From: CAZHRK01 sp964534555
GTDB lineage: Bacteria; Babelota; Babeliae; Babelales; RVW-14
Direction: 5' to 3'
NCBI GenBank assembly: GCA_964534555.1
Contig: CAZHRK010000001.1
Span: 62,001-126,000, forward strand
DNA: 64,000 bases
How positions within the stretch are numbered: position 1 is the first letter of the stretch; each line of letters opens with the position of its first letter. The notes beneath the pieces are model-generated. The model saw only the letters and a program-made list of their open reading frames with translations, was not told the DNA's origin and ran no database searches. The position numbers and the translations under genes are program-made. Shown one piece after another: positions 35,498-45,821 of this stretch.

Positions 35498-35660
35498 GCT
35501 TCTCTCCCTCCTGGGCTCCTTACCACGATGCCTTATATCATCAGAATCCAGCCGCAGATATAAGTTTTCACCGTAGCATATTCTAGTGTACCCGTTTCAA
35601 ACTTTTTATGAAGCACCCACGTCTTTACTCGATTCTTATGCACTAGTAGCGTTAGCAACT

Positions 35661-37064
35661 TTATGCTTTTATACGTGAATCAAGCTCTAATTCTAATGCT
35701 TCGCGTAATTTCATGTCTGTCGAAGATCTAGAAACATCTCCCTGTGGCTCTTTCTGCACATGTGTTTTCATAACAAAAAGAACTTCCTCTTCAAGGCGCA
35801 GGGCATACTCATCCAGTACCTTCGCTCGCTCATCAGCCTCATGAACCTTTTTAGTAAGTTCATGAATTTGCTCTTTATAGCGTAAAATTGCTGCTTCTTG
35901 TTCAGGCGAAATTGTTGGCTGCGTCTTCAGCTGATTAAGCTGGTTTGTCACAACTGCAAGCTGCTCACGAGTCGCGCTGACGGTTGCTTCAAGTTCACTA
36001 TTTTCTCTTTTGGCAAGCTCAATTTTCATAACAAGATCAACGCGCTCTTTTTCAGCAGCCTGAGACACCTCAAGAGCTTTAAGCAACTCCTGCATTTTTT
36101 TATCAGTACTACCTTTGTCATCAAGTGTTTCTTTGAGCTTTTGATCAAGCACTGCAAGTTGATCTGTTAGTCCTGCTAAGCGGCTATAAATTGATGCTAC
36201 TTCACTCTCTTTTTCTTCTATGAATGTTACGGTTTTAACCGCGCGTTGTAAATCAAGATCACTCAGCTGGGGAAGTGGTGTAATATCACGCCTAAACCTC
36301 AAAAGATCTGAAAGCTCATATAAAAGCGCTAGCTCAGCATTTTGACGGGTGGCACCTTCTTTTACCTCAAGCATATCGCAGGCTTTTTTATGACCCTGCA
36401 TAAGGTTTCTAAAAAGCTGAACCTTATGAAAAACTTCTTTGTATTTTTTATCTGTAGGCTTTTTTATCTTTGCGACAGTTTCCATGATCCAGGTTTTTTG
36501 CTCTTGGAATAAAGCCTGGAGCTCTCCTTGAGTATCGCGAGATAAAATATTTTGGATATAAGACATAATTTCAAGCGTTTGCTGAATAAAATAATCTTTC
36601 CAGCCATCAATTTTAGAATCAAGCGCAGAAACATACTCATCACGACGAGCTTCTTGTTCTGCGATCATTTCATCATCATAGTCCTGCAGGAGTGCTCGTA
36701 TTTTAGCAAATGCGCGCTTGCGCAGCTGTGCAAGCTCTTGCATATAATCTGCTGTTACTTGCGCGGCCTCATCAATTTGCTTATCTGAGCGCGTGTTTCG
36801 GGCTATCTCAGCAAGCTTTTCATCAAGCGCCTCAAGAAGTCTTTCGCGCTGCTGCTCGAGATCTTCTTGGGTTTTTTGTATCGATTCTGTAACCGATGTC
36901 ATAATTTGATCCATCGTCGTTTGACGAATAATAGCTTCATCTTGAATTATAGACGATAAATTGTAATATTCTGGCGCATCTTTAATTGCTTTTTTTGGCA
37001 ACAAGTAAAATGTTAACCCTGAAAGCGCTAAGATTCCGTATACAGATTTTCTTTTGATCCGCAT
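35661..37064 (-). CDS. membrane-anchored long coiled-coil protein, unknown
   Basis: The 467-residue protein has one N-terminal hydrophobic segment (about residues 8-24, with KRK before it), which could be a signal anchor. Almost the whole remainder is charged and heptad-like: EDLEQQRERLLEALDEK near residues 65-80 and EKERVDLVMKIELAKRENSELEA near 340-360. It resembles envelope-spanning coiled coils, but no family can be named. The start at MRIKRK follows GGGG at short distance; a longer frame 21 residues upstream has no site. It is divergent from the secreted hydrolase gene. Confidence 0.75.
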   Translation of the reverse strand: MRIKRKSVYGILALSGLTFYLLPKKAIKDAPEYYNLSSIIQDEAIIRQTTMDQIMTSVTESIQKTQEDLEQQRERLLEALDEKLAEIARNTRSDKQIDEAAQVTADYMQELAQLRKRAFAKIRALLQDYDDEMIAEQEARRDEYVSALDSKIDGWKDYFIQQTLEIMSYIQNILSRDTQGELQALFQEQKTWIMETVAKIKKPTDKKYKEVFHKVQLFRNLMQGHKKACDMLEVKEGATRQNAELALLYELSDLLRFRRDITPLPQLSDLDLQRAVKTVTFIEEKESEVASIYSRLAGLTDQLAVLDQKLKETLDDKGSTDKKMQELLKALEVSQAAEKERVDLVMKIELAKRENSELEATVSATREQLAVVTNQLNQLKTQPTISPEQEAAILRYKEQIHELTKKVHEADERAKVLDEYALRLEEEVLFVMKTHVQKEPQGDVSRSSTDMKLREALELELDSRIKA

Positions 37065-37195
37065 AATTTCCCCACCCAATCTACAGACTGTAGTTTTACC
37101 ATAGTCGATCATGCTGACTACACGCAAGAAAATCCAGAACTCTTCACTTAAAGAATGATCAGCCGTAGCCTTGATCTTGAACCAAGGAGTCTTTT

Positions 37196-38620
37196 ATGAA
37201 AAAACTAATAACTATCATAAGCACCCTCGTGCTCACAGCGATCTGTGCTACTGGATTTATTTTCAAAGATCAGATCAAACATTATTTTCTTCAAAAACCT
37301 TCTGAGCAGTATCGAATGACTATTTTTGTTCACGGGAGCTTCGGTACAATGCTAGGCTTTCTGAGTTTTAGCGATGTTCTACAAGACAAAATATCTGGCA
37401 CTGCGTACAGAAATCTTAATAAAAAAATGCGCATGGATGATTTTTTCTTTAAAGATCAACCTATTCTGCAACGAGGACTGCATGCCTTTAACCCAACGTT
37501 CAGCAGAGAAGAAGCTGGTGGAAAGCTTTATGCTATTTATCCAATCACAGCTGCGTATGACATGTTGTGGGAAAAAATACATAAACAATCTGAAAAGCAG
37601 CTTTACTATGCTTTTGGGTGGACCGGGCTTATTAGTCAGAGCAGCAGGCGCTTTGAAGCAATACGTTTTTATAATGCACTCGCTCAAGAGCTTGATAAGC
37701 TTGCAGCAGAAGGGATCAAACCAAGCATAACTATTATCGCGCACTCTCATGGCGGCAACTTAGCACTTAATCTTGCTGCAGTTAATCGCATTGTGCACTT
37801 GGCAAAAATATCTCAGGAGCAAACGCTTTCTAGCGACCCAGATGAGCAAGAATCGCTCAAAGAAATGATTGCTGTCTTCAGCACACTTGATACCAAGCAA
37901 GAAGCTGCAAAAAAACCTGATCAAAAAGCTTTTGATTACATTCCTCAAAAGCGCAATCTTGTTATTGATGAGCTTGTCATGCTTGGGACGCCGATACAGC
38001 CAGAAACAGAATCTTTTGCTCTCGATTCAACTTTTAAAACTGTTTTTAATATCTACTCAGATGAAGACATGGTTCAAAAAGCTGATTGGGTGTCATCGAA
38101 AAAAGGCGTAAGTAAAAAGCTCATAACAAAAAAATCAAACCAGAAAAACAGCGCTAAAGTTATTCAGATTAAAATTAGACAACAACACACCAAGCAGCAG
38201 GAGCAACCTGAAGCAACGCCGCAAGAACAAAACCTTCTTGAACAAATACTAGGAACGGGGCTTTTTAAAAGATCGTCTAATGATCCAACACACAAAGAGC
38301 TCTGGTTTGCAAACTGGCAAAATGGCCTAGAATCAGAATTCAAGTCAGTCTTAAGCCCGCTCCCAACAGTGGTTATAACACCTTTCCTTGTTGCACAAAA
38401 ACACATTCCAAAAGCTCAGCATTTTGATTTTGAAATGTCGATTGACCAAGGCGCACTGGTGCTCAACGGATCACTTATGAATGGAAAAGATTTTAAAGTC
38501 TCTTACACCATAAGCCCTCAAGATCTTGCAAAACTTAAAGATGAATTTGAAAAATGGCGCCCGATAGATACAAGCTCAACCAAAGAATTTGATGTCATCT
38601 ACAAACTGCTCATAAACTAA
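37196..38620 (+). CDS. exported alpha/beta-hydrolase-like protein
   Basis: The 474-residue protein has an N-terminal hydrophobic signal or anchor segment (residues 4-24). It then has an alpha/beta-hydrolase beginning: IFVHGSFG (oxyanion region, about 43-50) and the nucleophile elbow IIAHSHGGNLALNLA with Ser184. This suggests a lipase, esterase or thioesterase acting outside the cytoplasm. Insertions with charged and Gln-rich stretches (about 310-355) precede the C-terminal part, and the third-triad His is not assigned. ACCAAGGAGT, a leader seen before two other exported or membrane genes here, provides the ribosome site. Confidence 0.7.
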   Translation: MKKLITIISTLVLTAICATGFIFKDQIKHYFLQKPSEQYRMTIFVHGSFGTMLGFLSFSDVLQDKISGTAYRNLNKKMRMDDFFFKDQPILQRGLHAFNPTFSREEAGGKLYAIYPITAAYDMLWEKIHKQSEKQLYYAFGWTGLISQSSRRFEAIRFYNALAQELDKLAAEGIKPSITIIAHSHGGNLALNLAAVNRIVHLAKISQEQTLSSDPDEQESLKEMIAVFSTLDTKQEAAKKPDQKAFDYIPQKRNLVIDELVMLGTPIQPETESFALDSTFKTVFNIYSDEDMVQKADWVSSKKGVSKKLITKKSNQKNSAKVIQIKIRQQHTKQQEQPEATPQEQNLLEQILGTGLFKRSSNDPTHKELWFANWQNGLESEFKSVLSPLPTVVITPFLVAQKHIPKAQHFDFEMSIDQGALVLNGSLMNGKDFKVSYTISPQDLAKLKDEFEKWRPIDTSSTKEFDVIYKLLIN

Positions 38621-38631
38621 TTAGTTTCAAA

Positions 38632-38663
38632 CATACCCCCTCTTGTATTTGCGAGGGGGTATG
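38632..38663 (+). terminator. hairpin terminator after the hydrolase-like gene
   Basis: CATACCCCCTC pairs perfectly with GAGGGGGTATG, but the T-run is weak. Confidence 0.6.
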
Positions 38664-38802
38664 TAATGCTCTTAACACAAACAATAGCTTTTTTTATTCC
38701 AAACGGTATCATAATTTCTCGACGACAAAGCGTTACGTATCACGTTTGAATCATAGATCTCCATAGGTTTGTATGCGCTTGCATCATCAAGGAGAGGAGA
38801 TA

Positions 38803-41199
38803 ATGAATATTTTTGCTTTTGTTTTTGTTCTTGGGCTAACAACCCAAGCTGCGAGTGCCGCAGCAACTGCGCAATCACCTGCTGCAGACACAACAAGCCA
38901 GACCAGCATCATTAAAAAAATTACCGTCAAAGGTAATAAATTTATTAAATCAGAAGCGATCATGCGTTGTTTGCCTTACAGCGTAGGAAGCGCTTTTGAT
39001 GAATCAAAATCTGATGTAGCAATCAGAAATCTGTACGACCTTGGATGCTTCAGCCAAATTATTGTAGAAAAAGATGAAGCAGATGAAGGCCTTGAAATAA
39101 TCATTACAGTAACAGAAAAAAAGCTCCTGGAAAAAATTGAGATCAAGGGAAACAAGGCGATTCCAACAAAAGATATTCGTGAAAAACTTGGCCTTGATAA
39201 AATTACTGCAATTGATGATGAAACAATGCGACGAATTAGCGTTGGCATCAAAAAGCTTTATGTCGATGAAAACAGACACAACGTCAGCGTAAACTACGAA
39301 GTTGTACCAAGTGCAGATAATCCTGACAAAGCATCTGCGCTTGTAACCATAAGCGATGGCCCAAAATCAACTGTACGCAGAGTTTTTTTTGAGGGAAATG
39401 AAAATATTCCATCACGTAAACTAGCTGATTTTTGTGCAACAAGAGAGGCGTGGCTTCTTGGATTTATGGACGGCGCGGGCTCATATAAACAAGACTTAGT
39501 TGAACAAGATAAACAGCGAATTGAATACTTTTATCGTGACCATGGATTTTTGATGGCAAAAGTAGCAAAAGCTGATGTTCAATTTTCAAAAAACCATAAA
39601 GACATTACCGTTACGTACAAAATTAAAGAAGGCAATCGCTTTAAGGTTAAAAAAATCGATATTCAAAGCGATGAGCTTTTTGAAAAAGACGAGCTGTTGC
39701 CCCATATAATGCTTGAAGAAGGGAATTACTTCTCTCAATCACTAATGGTTCAAACAATAAATAGAATTAAAGATTTATACGGGGAGCAAGGCTACATTTA
39801 TGCCGATGTTTACCCGCATGTTGTTCCAGACGAAAAAACGAATACTGTAACAGTTACGTTTATGCTTGATCGTGCAACAAAGCTTACAGCGCGCACTATC
39901 TCAATTACAGGTAACAAAGTCACACACGATAAAGTAATTCGTAGACAGCTTGACATTAACGAAGGCGAACTCATCACAACCCAGAAGCTTCGTAGATCTG
40001 AAAACGGTGTTGAGTATTTAACATATTTCGAGCGTGATGGCGTTAATTGGAAGATTCATAAAATATCTGACAATGAAGCCGACCTTGAGATGAATGTTAA
40101 AGAAGCAAAAACAGGTAACTTCAATTTCATGCTGACCTACGGCACAGATCAAAACAATCCTCGTCCATCATTACGAGGCGCTGTTACTCTTGAAAAAGGA
40201 AACCTCTTTGGCCGAGGCTGGGATATCGGCGGAATGGTACAAGCAGACCGCCATCGCCTACGCAAGCTTGAAGCACACTTTTTTGATCCACATGTTTTTG
40301 ACAGCAATGTTTCTGTGGCGACAACTGTTTATAAACGCTGGGATGAATATGATCAGTGGCAGCTGACACAAGAAATACCAAGACAAAGAGTGTATGGTGG
40401 AAACATCAGAATAGGCGTAACGCTGCCAGAATATATCGATAAGCGCATGCAACTTGTTTTTGACCTTGGGATTGAAGACATCAGAAATAATAATCCCAAA
40501 GCACGCCTTGGATACGAAGAAGCTCAACCTGTTATCTCACGCACGTTCCAACGCGGCTCGCTCAAGTGGATAGGACTAGAGCTTGTTAAAGACACTCGAA
40601 ATCATCAAGTGTACCCATCAGAAGGTTATCGTGTTATTACAAGCATACGATCAGCGCCACCTGGTCTGAACAGAGAATTCAGTATGCTCAAAGGCGAAGT
40701 TGAAGGAAGTTTCTACACCGCGCTTATTGGCCAAGACACACTCGTCCTTGGTATGCACGCAAAAATGGGTAGCATGGGCGCGCTTAAACGCTCTCAGCCT
40801 ATTCCATACAAAGAGCTTTATCATATGGGCGGCCAGGGCACTGTTCGAGGGTTTACATGGGGTGGTATTGGCCCTGCATGGAGCACCGGCGATCCGCTTG
40901 GTGGACGCAACGCGCTACAATTTAATAGCGAACTGATCTTCCCACTTATTCCTGATTACTCAATGAAAGCACACGTGTTTTATGATGCTGGTGCAGGATG
41001 GAATACACCTAAAGATGATATTAATGATGTTCGTAAAATTAGACGCGACAAACTTGACCTTAGACACTCTGTTGGATTTGGCTTGAATCTTCTTAAGCCA
41101 ATGCCTGCGAAAATTGATTGGGGCTTCAAGCTCGATCGTAAAAAGCATCTTGGAGAATCTGCAAGCGAGTTCCACTTGAGTATGAATTACGCTTGGTAA
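38803..41199 (+). CDS. bamA: outer-membrane protein assembly factor BamA
   Basis: BamA is the Omp85 core of the complex that inserts beta-barrels into the outer membrane. The 798-residue protein has a signal peptide (ending ASA/A near residue 20). POTRA domains follow (about 35-440), with recurrent units such as KKITVKGNKFIKSEAI, EKIEIKGNKAIPTKDI, RRVFFEGNENIPSRKL and RTISITGNKVTHDKVI. A C-terminal 16-strand barrel has the GTVRGF motif and GGRNALQFNSELIFPL. GGAGAGGAG lies three bases before the ATG. The SurA-like proteins and the second Omp85 gene fit the same pathway. A terminator follows. Confidence 0.95.
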   Translation: MNIFAFVFVLGLTTQAASAAATAQSPAADTTSQTSIIKKITVKGNKFIKSEAIMRCLPYSVGSAFDESKSDVAIRNLYDLGCFSQIIVEKDEADEGLEIIITVTEKKLLEKIEIKGNKAIPTKDIREKLGLDKITAIDDETMRRISVGIKKLYVDENRHNVSVNYEVVPSADNPDKASALVTISDGPKSTVRRVFFEGNENIPSRKLADFCATREAWLLGFMDGAGSYKQDLVEQDKQRIEYFYRDHGFLMAKVAKADVQFSKNHKDITVTYKIKEGNRFKVKKIDIQSDELFEKDELLPHIMLEEGNYFSQSLMVQTINRIKDLYGEQGYIYADVYPHVVPDEKTNTVTVTFMLDRATKLTARTISITGNKVTHDKVIRRQLDINEGELITTQKLRRSENGVEYLTYFERDGVNWKIHKISDNEADLEMNVKEAKTGNFNFMLTYGTDQNNPRPSLRGAVTLEKGNLFGRGWDIGGMVQADRHRLRKLEAHFFDPHVFDSNVSVATTVYKRWDEYDQWQLTQEIPRQRVYGGNIRIGVTLPEYIDKRMQLVFDLGIEDIRNNNPKARLGYEEAQPVISRTFQRGSLKWIGLELVKDTRNHQVYPSEGYRVITSIRSAPPGLNREFSMLKGEVEGSFYTALIGQDTLVLGMHAKMGSMGALKRSQPIPYKELYHMGGQGTVRGFTWGGIGPAWSTGDPLGGRNALQFNSELIFPLIPDYSMKAHVFYDAGAGWNTPKDDINDVRKIRRDKLDLRHSVGFGLNLLKPMPAKIDWGFKLDRKKHLGESASEFHLSMNYAW

Positions 41200-41227
41200 A
41201 AAACACTGTTGTAGAGTGTTGAAAATA

Positions 41228-41272
41228 AAAAATAGCGTGCTAGTCTGTGCAAACGGAACGCACGCTATTTTT
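41228..41272 (+). terminator. terminator after bamA
   Basis: AAAAATAGCGTGC pairs with GCACGCTATTTTT across a 19-base loop and is followed by further Ts. Confidence 0.8.
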
Positions 41273-41314
41273 TATTAATACTCAACTTCATTTGTTTACA
41301 CCAAGGAGTTCAAC

Positions 41315-42112
41315 ATGGATTCATCAAAAAAACTCTCTCTTGTTTTTGCGTTATTAACCGCCTTCACAATAAGTTTATCTGCTGCTGCACAAGAAGATGT
41401 CGAAGCTTTAGATGCAGATCAAAACAACAATCCTCAAGTTTTTGCACAAGAAACATTTGAAATTTCAAGAAGAAAAAACCTTATTTTGCGCTATTTCTTT
41501 ACAGAAGACATAACAAATGTTTTTGACCCTGAAATTAATCTTCAGACATTAAGACGTTATGCTATTTGTTGCCACGTTTGCCTAGAAGACAAACGATCAA
41601 AAGATGTAACAGGCAGCATGCTTTTTGTTTGCTCTGCGTCTGAAACGGCAGAAGAAAATACCGTTATTATAAATGCTCATGATATTGTTGCTGAAAATGG
41701 TGAGTTCAGCCAAAACATTCCTGCTGTTGAAAAGCTCAAAGAGCTTCAACTAAGGAATGGGAAAAAGCTAGTATTTGATGATGCAGAAACATACAAAACT
41801 TTGATCGCAAAAGAAAAAGCTGCTGTAGCACGCCGCTGCTTAAGCGAGGGAGCGCTCGCACTGGAGAGCGCAAGCAAATCATTGGAGCACTGGTGGAATT
41901 TTGGAAAATCAGCCTGCACTTTAGCAAAACCTTACGCACGCTGGCTGCTTGAAAAAACAATTGAGACCGGCAAAAAAACATACTCAACCGGCTCTGCTCT
42001 TGCAAAAAAAGGTTACGAAAGCTATCAAGCATGCCGACGCAATCGTCCTGCAGTCGCGCAGGAGGAAGCTGCAGTTGCACCTGATCAAGAAGGCGGCGAT
42101 CACGTAGCATAG
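41315..42112 (+). CDS. secreted protein of unknown function
   Basis: This 265-residue protein has a signal peptide (ending SAAAQ near residue 26). The N-terminal half has a paired-cysteine segment (AICCHVCLEDKR, about 86-97), and the C-terminal half is helical and basic, ending in an Ala/Glu/Asp-rich tail. No family is recognised. It sits between bamA and an LptA-like gene and has the ACCAAGGAGT leader before its ATG, so an envelope role is plausible but unproven. Confidence 0.65.
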   Translation: MDSSKKLSLVFALLTAFTISLSAAAQEDVEALDADQNNNPQVFAQETFEISRRKNLILRYFFTEDITNVFDPEINLQTLRRYAICCHVCLEDKRSKDVTGSMLFVCSASETAEENTVIINAHDIVAENGEFSQNIPAVEKLKELQLRNGKKLVFDDAETYKTLIAKEKAAVARRCLSEGALALESASKSLEHWWNFGKSACTLAKPYARWLLEKTIETGKKTYSTGSALAKKGYESYQACRRNRPAVAQEEAAVAPDQEGGDHVA

Positions 42113-42145
42113 TGCACTAACAATAAATCACGTTATAGGGGCGTT

Positions 42146-42727
42146 ATGAATCAGTCACTCTTAATGATACAATATCTCATGTTGTGCCTGACTTGTAGCG
42201 CCTCTTTGTTTTGTCAGAGCCTATCAATTGATCCTTTTTCTCGAATCTCTATCACGAGTGAGCGTGCAACATGCAAGCGAATCTCTAAGCAACAATATAA
42301 TTGCTTGTATGAAAACAACGTGATAATCAAGCTTGCAGATGATACGACAGTCACCGCGACATCTCTTGCTCTTGTTTTTGACAAAAAAGCGAAAGTAGAA
42401 GGAGCGAAAGAAAAAACAACGCTCCAAACCGCAACACTTGATGGTAATGTTCTACTCAAAAATAAAAAGTACACTGCGCGCGCGCGTAGTGCCGTAATTA
42501 ATGTCCAAACAAAAACATGCACACTCAAAGATGATGTCCAAATAAATCAAAAAAAGGTTGATTTAAAGGATATTCCGCTCGAAGTTGCAAGTTCTCAAGC
42601 AACAATTAATCTTGCGACTCAAGCTCTCACGTTTGAAGGCTCAAAAGATCAGCCTGTTCAAACAACGCTCATACTTGAGGGGCACCCGAGCTTAACCTCC
42701 GTAAAAAGAAAAAAGAAATCTCTTTAA
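42146..42727 (+). CDS. LptA/OstA-like periplasmic protein
   Basis: The 193-residue protein has a signal peptide (ending LFC/QS near residue 24) and beta-rich repeats in the OstA/LptA style. NNVIIKLADDTTVTATSLALVFD is followed by ATLDGNVLLKNKKYTARA and CTLKDDVQINQKKVDLKD, the typical sequence of adding, naming and removing strands in the beta-jellyroll. LptA bridges lipopolysaccharide transport from inner to outer membrane. It ends in a basic tail, KRKKKSL. It lies 16 bases before mutL, and no other lpt gene is visible here, so the LPS link is inferred. Confidence 0.65.
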   Translation: MNQSLLMIQYLMLCLTCSASLFCQSLSIDPFSRISITSERATCKRISKQQYNCLYENNVIIKLADDTTVTATSLALVFDKKAKVEGAKEKTTLQTATLDGNVLLKNKKYTARARSAVINVQTKTCTLKDDVQINQKKVDLKDIPLEVASSQATINLATQALTFEGSKDQPVQTTLILEGHPSLTSVKRKKKSL

Positions 42728-42743
42728 ATAAGCGGCTATCGCC

Positions 42744-44579
42744 ATGGCTAAAATCCACATACTCTCACCAGAAGAATCACTCAAAATAGCTGCTGGAGAA
42801 GTTATTGAGCGCCCGGCACACATTGTTAAAGAGCTGATAGAAAATGCTGTTGATGCTGGAGCAACAAAGATTACGCTTACCTTCGAAAAAGCCGGTAAGC
42901 AGCTCATTCAAATTACTGATGATGGCTGCGGCATGGAGCCACAAGACGCACAAAACTGCTTTTTACCCCATGCAACAAGCAAAATTCGCAATCTTAATGA
43001 TCTTGAATTTGTGCAAACATTTGGGTTTCGCGGTGAGGCTCTTGCAAGCATTTCTGCTGTTGCAAAAGTAGAACTCACAACACGTACTCGTGAAGATGCC
43101 ACTGGAAGCAAGATAGTGTATGAAGGCGCACGCTTCAAACTTAACGATGAGGTTGCATGTCCACCAGGAACAGATATCAAAGTGCATGATCTCTTTTTTA
43201 ATACGCCAGTACGTAAAAAATTTTTAAAAACAGATGATACCGAGTGGAATGCTGTATTTAACTGTATTCAAGCATTTTGTTTTGCTTATCCAGAGATATC
43301 ATTCAAAATTATACATAACGGCAAAATGGTGCTTAGTGCGCCTGCTGTATCAAATTTGCATGAGCGCGCACACCAACTATGGCACGATGTAAGCAGTCAG
43401 CTCATACCTTTTGAAACATCGCATAAAGATTTGAAAATAAGCGGACTTGTTTCCCCCACAACAACATGGAAATACAACCGCTCCCATCTATTTTACTTTG
43501 TAAATAATCGCTGGGTAAAAAATACAGAGCTATCAAAAGGGGTTATGAAGGGCTACGCTGGCGGCCTACCTCAAGACAAATTTCCAGTTGCTGTGATTTT
43601 TGTTGCGCTGCCACACCATGAGCTTGATGTGAATGTGCATCCAAAAAAAGAAGAAATTAAGTTTGCCCACCCAGGAATAATTCAAACAACTGTTGCAAGC
43701 GCAGTTAAAAATGCGCTTGAAGACGCTATTAGTAAAAAGCTTCATGTCGCTCATCAGGAAGCATCATGGACACCCCAAGAGGCTCCTAAAATAATTGTGC
43801 CACTATCGCGCCCACTGCCTGATACTTTTACAGTCACGTCGAAATTTGAAGTAAGTCCTGAAGTATTTCAACCAAGCAAGAACAATGATTATACACAACC
43901 CGCAGCGCAATTAATCACTACGTTTGCGCCAAGCACTATTCCAGCCACAAACAAAAGTATTATACAAGGGGTGCAATTAAGCCCCGCGCATGCAGAGTCT
44001 TATAAGCTGATTGGTCAGATTTTTGATACGTATATTATTGGTCAGTCAGGACAATCGATGATTATCGTTGATCAGCATGCTGCGCATGAGCGTATTTTGT
44101 ATGAAAAATTCGCCCATGTTTTTAATAAGCAAGATGGCACCACCCTCTTGTTCCCTGAAGTAATAACACTCCAGCCTGGTGACCAAGAGCTCTTATTTGC
44201 GTATAAAAGCTTTTTTGCAAAACAAGGACTCGCACTTGATGATCTTGGCTCACGAGAAATCGTTGTGCGATCATGCCCGCCGTTTCTTAAGGGTCCGAGC
44301 ATTAAAGAGTTTATCTACAAAGCACTCGCGTTTATTCATGAGCATCAAACACTAGACCAGGAACATTTTGGAATAACATTTAACGAATTTCTTCATGGAG
44401 AAATGGCGTGTAAAGCTGCAATCAAAGCAGGAGACAAACTCTCTGCAGAGCAAATGCAGCAACTTCTTAGCGATTTAAGCATATGCAATAATCGCTTTAA
44501 ATGTGTCCATGGTCGCCCAACACTCTGGACGCTTGATGAAGCAGAGCTAGAGAAAAAATTCAGACGGATACAACCGTAA
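42744..44579 (+). CDS. mutL: DNA mismatch repair protein MutL
   Basis: This GHKL ATPase couples mismatch recognition to strand removal. The 611-residue protein has the N-terminal AGEVIERPAHIVKELIENA and DAGAT motifs, TDDGCGM, HATSKI and GFRGEALASI. The C-terminal endonuclease signature is also present: VDQHAAHERILYE, MACKAAIKAGD and CVHGRP. This MutL should therefore nick DNA itself, as in bacteria without MutH. There is no clear ribosome site, so it may be translated by coupling to the preceding gene. The convergent glycosyltransferase gene lies three bases downstream with no terminator visible. Confidence 0.97.
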   Translation: MAKIHILSPEESLKIAAGEVIERPAHIVKELIENAVDAGATKITLTFEKAGKQLIQITDDGCGMEPQDAQNCFLPHATSKIRNLNDLEFVQTFGFRGEALASISAVAKVELTTRTREDATGSKIVYEGARFKLNDEVACPPGTDIKVHDLFFNTPVRKKFLKTDDTEWNAVFNCIQAFCFAYPEISFKIIHNGKMVLSAPAVSNLHERAHQLWHDVSSQLIPFETSHKDLKISGLVSPTTTWKYNRSHLFYFVNNRWVKNTELSKGVMKGYAGGLPQDKFPVAVIFVALPHHELDVNVHPKKEEIKFAHPGIIQTTVASAVKNALEDAISKKLHVAHQEASWTPQEAPKIIVPLSRPLPDTFTVTSKFEVSPEVFQPSKNNDYTQPAAQLITTFAPSTIPATNKSIIQGVQLSPAHAESYKLIGQIFDTYIIGQSGQSMIIVDQHAAHERILYEKFAHVFNKQDGTTLLFPEVITLQPGDQELLFAYKSFFAKQGLALDDLGSREIVVRSCPPFLKGPSIKEFIYKALAFIHEHQTLDQEHFGITFNEFLHGEMACKAAIKAGDKLSAEQMQQLLSDLSICNNRFKCVHGRPTLWTLDEAELEKKFRRIQP

Positions 44580-44582
44580 AAA

Positions 44583-45746
44583 TTACTTATCTGCCAGCCA
44601 TGCAATAGCGTTATTATGAATAATTTTAAGCCCTGCTGCTTGGTATTCAAGCATTTTTGTTGGGCGAGACACCCAGTTAATTACATCATGAGATCGCATA
44701 ATAATACCCGCATCTGCTGCGCAGAGGTAGCGCATTAATTGCAGTGGCTCAACAGAGTGAATGCCGTAGCTATTTGCTGGCAACACTAAACGATTAACAA
44801 CGCTTTCAAACGCTTCTTTATCTTGCGTGAGTATCAGTAAAAATGCCTCAGGCTGACCGGCTAGCTGATGTTTAAACCAAGCAATTGTTTCATCTGCATA
44901 CTGCCAAGGTTTGTATGATCCGCTATAGCAATACACATATGCATTATCAGGAATTTTAAGCTCTGTGCGAACTTCAAATCGATTAATCTGTCTATCTTGA
45001 AGAGGTACTGACTCTGGTAAATCTTTATGCGCAATAGAAATATGAGCGCTCTCAGCCCTAAAATATTTTTGTAAATACTCACTTAGCGCTGGCGAAACAG
45101 CCTCAATTGAAACTTGGTTAGGACAATCTGTCTTGCGCTTGTTGCGATAGACTTCAAATTCTACACGTTGAAGTGAGCGATAGATAAATGCTTTATAAAT
45201 ATTTTTATAAAAACCAAGTGTAATTATCTGTGAAAAATTTTTTGGCATGAGCGATGAGCGCGCCAGCGCGCCAGGCTTAAGGTTTTGAGCGTAGCGATAC
45301 TCTTCAGCAGCAAGGCCGCGCGCCTGAACAGTTACTGTTGGTAATCGTTCTGGGTTTCCACGACGCAAAACAAAAGGGAATTTTCTTGCATACCACTCAA
45401 GGCTTGTTAAAACAACCCACCCCGCAAGCGGGCCCCGCGCAATAATTTGGTGACACGGATTTTTCTTGAGTAACCAGTACAACGACCAAACTGCAAAACG
45501 CATTGACCAGCGGCCAAAATAAGGTAATCGTTTTAGGATAATAAGATTTAAACGATCTTCTGCAGGAAATAGCTTTTGAATTGTTTCTGGAGTCAGTGTA
45601 TCTTTCTCAAATGTTATAAGCGTTATTACTAGATTGTCCGACGACTTCACCATTTTTAGTAGTGGCTGCACAACTTGGCTTGAAAAAACAGAGTTATTCA
45701 TGCCATCATACAACACAAACCATAGATGTTTTGTTGATGTCGTCAT
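44583..45746 (-). CDS. putative glycosyltransferase (GT-B fold)
   Basis: The 387-residue protein lacks a signal peptide and looks like a cytoplasmic GT4-type enzyme. The N-terminal half contains ARGPLAGWVV and FVLRRGNPERLP. The C-terminal half has CYSGSYKPWQYADETIAWF (a strand-loop-helix like that of GT-B second domains), and the later SRPTKMLEYQAAGLKII is a good match to the donor-binding loop of GT4 (P-x-K-x-x-E-Y-x-A-x-G). Acceptor and donor are unknown. AAGGA five bases before the chosen ATG sets the start, against a longer frame that would overlap the divergent ppsA leader. Confidence 0.7.
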   Translation of the reverse strand: MTTSTKHLWFVLYDGMNNSVFSSQVVQPLLKMVKSSDNLVITLITFEKDTLTPETIQKLFPAEDRLNLIILKRLPYFGRWSMRFAVWSLYWLLKKNPCHQIIARGPLAGWVVLTSLEWYARKFPFVLRRGNPERLPTVTVQARGLAAEEYRYAQNLKPGALARSSLMPKNFSQIITLGFYKNIYKAFIYRSLQRVEFEVYRNKRKTDCPNQVSIEAVSPALSEYLQKYFRAESAHISIAHKDLPESVPLQDRQINRFEVRTELKIPDNAYVYCYSGSYKPWQYADETIAWFKHQLAGQPEAFLLILTQDKEAFESVVNRLVLPANSYGIHSVEPLQLMRYLCAADAGIIMRSHDVINWVSRPTKMLEYQAAGLKIIHNNAIAWLADK

Positions 45747-45821
45747 TCCAATCCTTCGCATTAACCACAAGCCTTGGCGGCTTAGGGGTTTATAACCAGC
45801 TTCCAATAAAGGGTTCAGTTT

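Noticed and set aside
41736..42110. 124-residue minus-strand frame over the secreted protein after bamA
   Set aside because: The plus-strand frame has a signal peptide and ribosome site; the minus frame has neither.
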